From NCBI GenBank assembly GCA_900772835.1, contig CAAGSA010000116.1, forward strand, positions 1 through 23,293: DNA of 23,293 bases, in the 5' to 3' direction. The notes beneath the pieces were generated by a model that ran no database searches, was not told the DNA's origin, and saw nothing but the letters and a program-made list of their open reading frames with translations. Below are positions 23,068 to 23,293 of the stretch, in pieces (the first letter of the stretch is position 1; each line of letters opens with the position of its first letter). The position numbers and the translations under genes were made by a program. This DNA is from an uncultured Prevotella sp. (GTDB lineage Bacteria > Bacteroidota > Bacteroidia > Bacteroidales > Bacteroidaceae).

Positions 23068-23155
23068 ATGCGACTTAGGCAAGGAAAGAATGCTACTTTT
23101 GAGTCGTAAGGATGCTACTTTGGGGACCTAAACATGCTACTTTGTAGTCAGAATC
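23068..23155. repeat. four 22-bp tandem repeats with ATGCTACTTT core
   Basis: The core ATGCTACTTT starts at 23090, 23112 and 23134, exactly 22 bases apart. A diverged core ATGCGACTTA starts 22 bases earlier at 23068. The second halves of the units are variable (for example GAGTCGTAAGG, GGGGACCTAAAC). The spacing equals two DNA helical turns, so the cores face the same side of the helix. Each core includes a TAnnTTTG-like string, exact in the copy at 23090 (TACTTTTG). The array ends 27 bases before the promoter at 23182. Confidence 0.75.
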
Positions 23156-23181
23156 TGAAGCCGAAGATATATGCGTTTCTC

Positions 23182-23212
23182 TTTGTCTGTTCGTGAAAAA
23201 GATGTAACTTTG
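23182..23212 (+). promoter_or_regulatory. Bacteroidetes-type promoter for the last gene
   Basis: TTTG (23182-23185), 19 bases, then TAACTTTG (23205-23212) is an exact consensus match. The start is expected near 23219, about 14 bases before the first ATG. Confidence 0.8.
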
Positions 23213-23232
23213 CCGTGATAAAAAACACGCAA

Positions 23233-23293
23233 ATGATGATTGGATTCCAAGAACTCACGAGGAAACAGATATATATCCTGTCGGCAGCATTGT
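23233..23293 (+). CDS. N-terminus of a gene cut by the window edge, possibly a TetR-type regulator
   Basis: The frame reads MMIGFQELTRKQIYILSAAL before the window ends. The first two codons are both ATG (23233 and 23236). The string LTRKQ...ILSAAL resembles the first helix of TetR-family DNA-binding domains, which typically read T(R/K)xxI(L/I)xAAL. Only 20 residues are available, so the family is a guess. An exact-consensus promoter precedes it by about 20 bases, and a four-copy repeat array lies upstream. That arrangement would suit a regulator that controls its own gene. Confidence 0.55.
   Translation, partial: MMIGFQELTRKQIYILSAAL

Larger units (their letters stand above)
22898..23181. 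other. AT-rich control region upstream of the last gene
   Basis: No gene is seen. It holds an 11-bp tandem duplication with core ATATCTGTCA at 23012-23021 and 23023-23032. A small AGGTG-TTTTG-CACCT hairpin followed by six T (23039-23058) could be a weak terminator. Four 22-bp repeats run from 23068 to 23155. One copy of a longer direct repeat occurs at each end (22904-22932 and 23181-23200). Confidence 0.6.

Noticed and set aside
23068..23155. CRISPR array
   Set aside because: The period is only 22 bases with a 10-base core. There are no spacer-sized gaps and no cas genes in the window.

Overview
The window looks like chromosomal DNA of a Bacteroidales bacterium, most likely Prevotella or a close relative. 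The evidence is protein-level resemblance (L19, ExbB-ExbD-ExbD-TonB, a FucP-like permease, RibBA), the near absence of Shine-Dalgarno sequences, and repeated matches to the Bacteroidetes promoter pattern (TTTG, about 19 bases, TAnnTTTG). This identification is by eye; no database search was possible.

Left part (1-7518), all on the minus strand. Read in the direction of transcription it begins with a CyuA-type L-cysteine desulfidase (UPF0597) whose stop overlaps an ATG in frame with the next gene, a three-domain DsbD thiol:disulfide reductase. After a 155-base gap comes a tight housekeeping run: YicC-type endoribonuclease, guanylate kinase (gmk), nicotinate-nucleotide adenylyltransferase (nadD), a family 2 glycosyltransferase and an exported YhcH/YjgK/YiaL-type protein. 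The first 32 codons of rplS (L19) lie at the left edge behind their own promoter.

Centre (7519-12173). A divergent control region feeds greA rightwards. Its promoter is followed by a very strong hairpin inside the leader, reminiscent of the leader terminator of E. coli greA. greA is followed by a HIT-family protein gene and a clear terminator. A roughly 660-base gene-poor stretch then carries what looks like a truncated group II intron 5' piece and an isolated perfect hairpin. Next come an iron-containing alcohol dehydrogenase and a FucP-like sugar:proton symporter, probably one transcription unit ending in a 20-bp-stem terminator.

Right part (12174-22785), all on the plus strand. An extended LptF/LptG-type permease and bifunctional ribBA share one unit; an aspartate-type aminotransferase follows. 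Then comes the energising complex for outer-membrane TonB-dependent uptake: exbB, two different exbD genes and tonB, closed by a terminator. A PstS-like lipoprotein without transporter partners and an exported tetratricopeptide-repeat protein follow; the latter has a long leader containing tandem repeats.

Right end (22786-23293). Terminators are followed by an AT-rich control region with an 11-bp tandem repeat, four 22-bp tandem repeats in exact register and a 20-bp direct repeat. A textbook promoter then starts a gene cut by the window edge, possibly a TetR-type regulator. No complete novel multi-gene system, CRISPR array, tRNA or rRNA was recognised. The most unusual signals are regulatory: the greA leader hairpin, the TPR-gene leader repeats and the 22-bp array.
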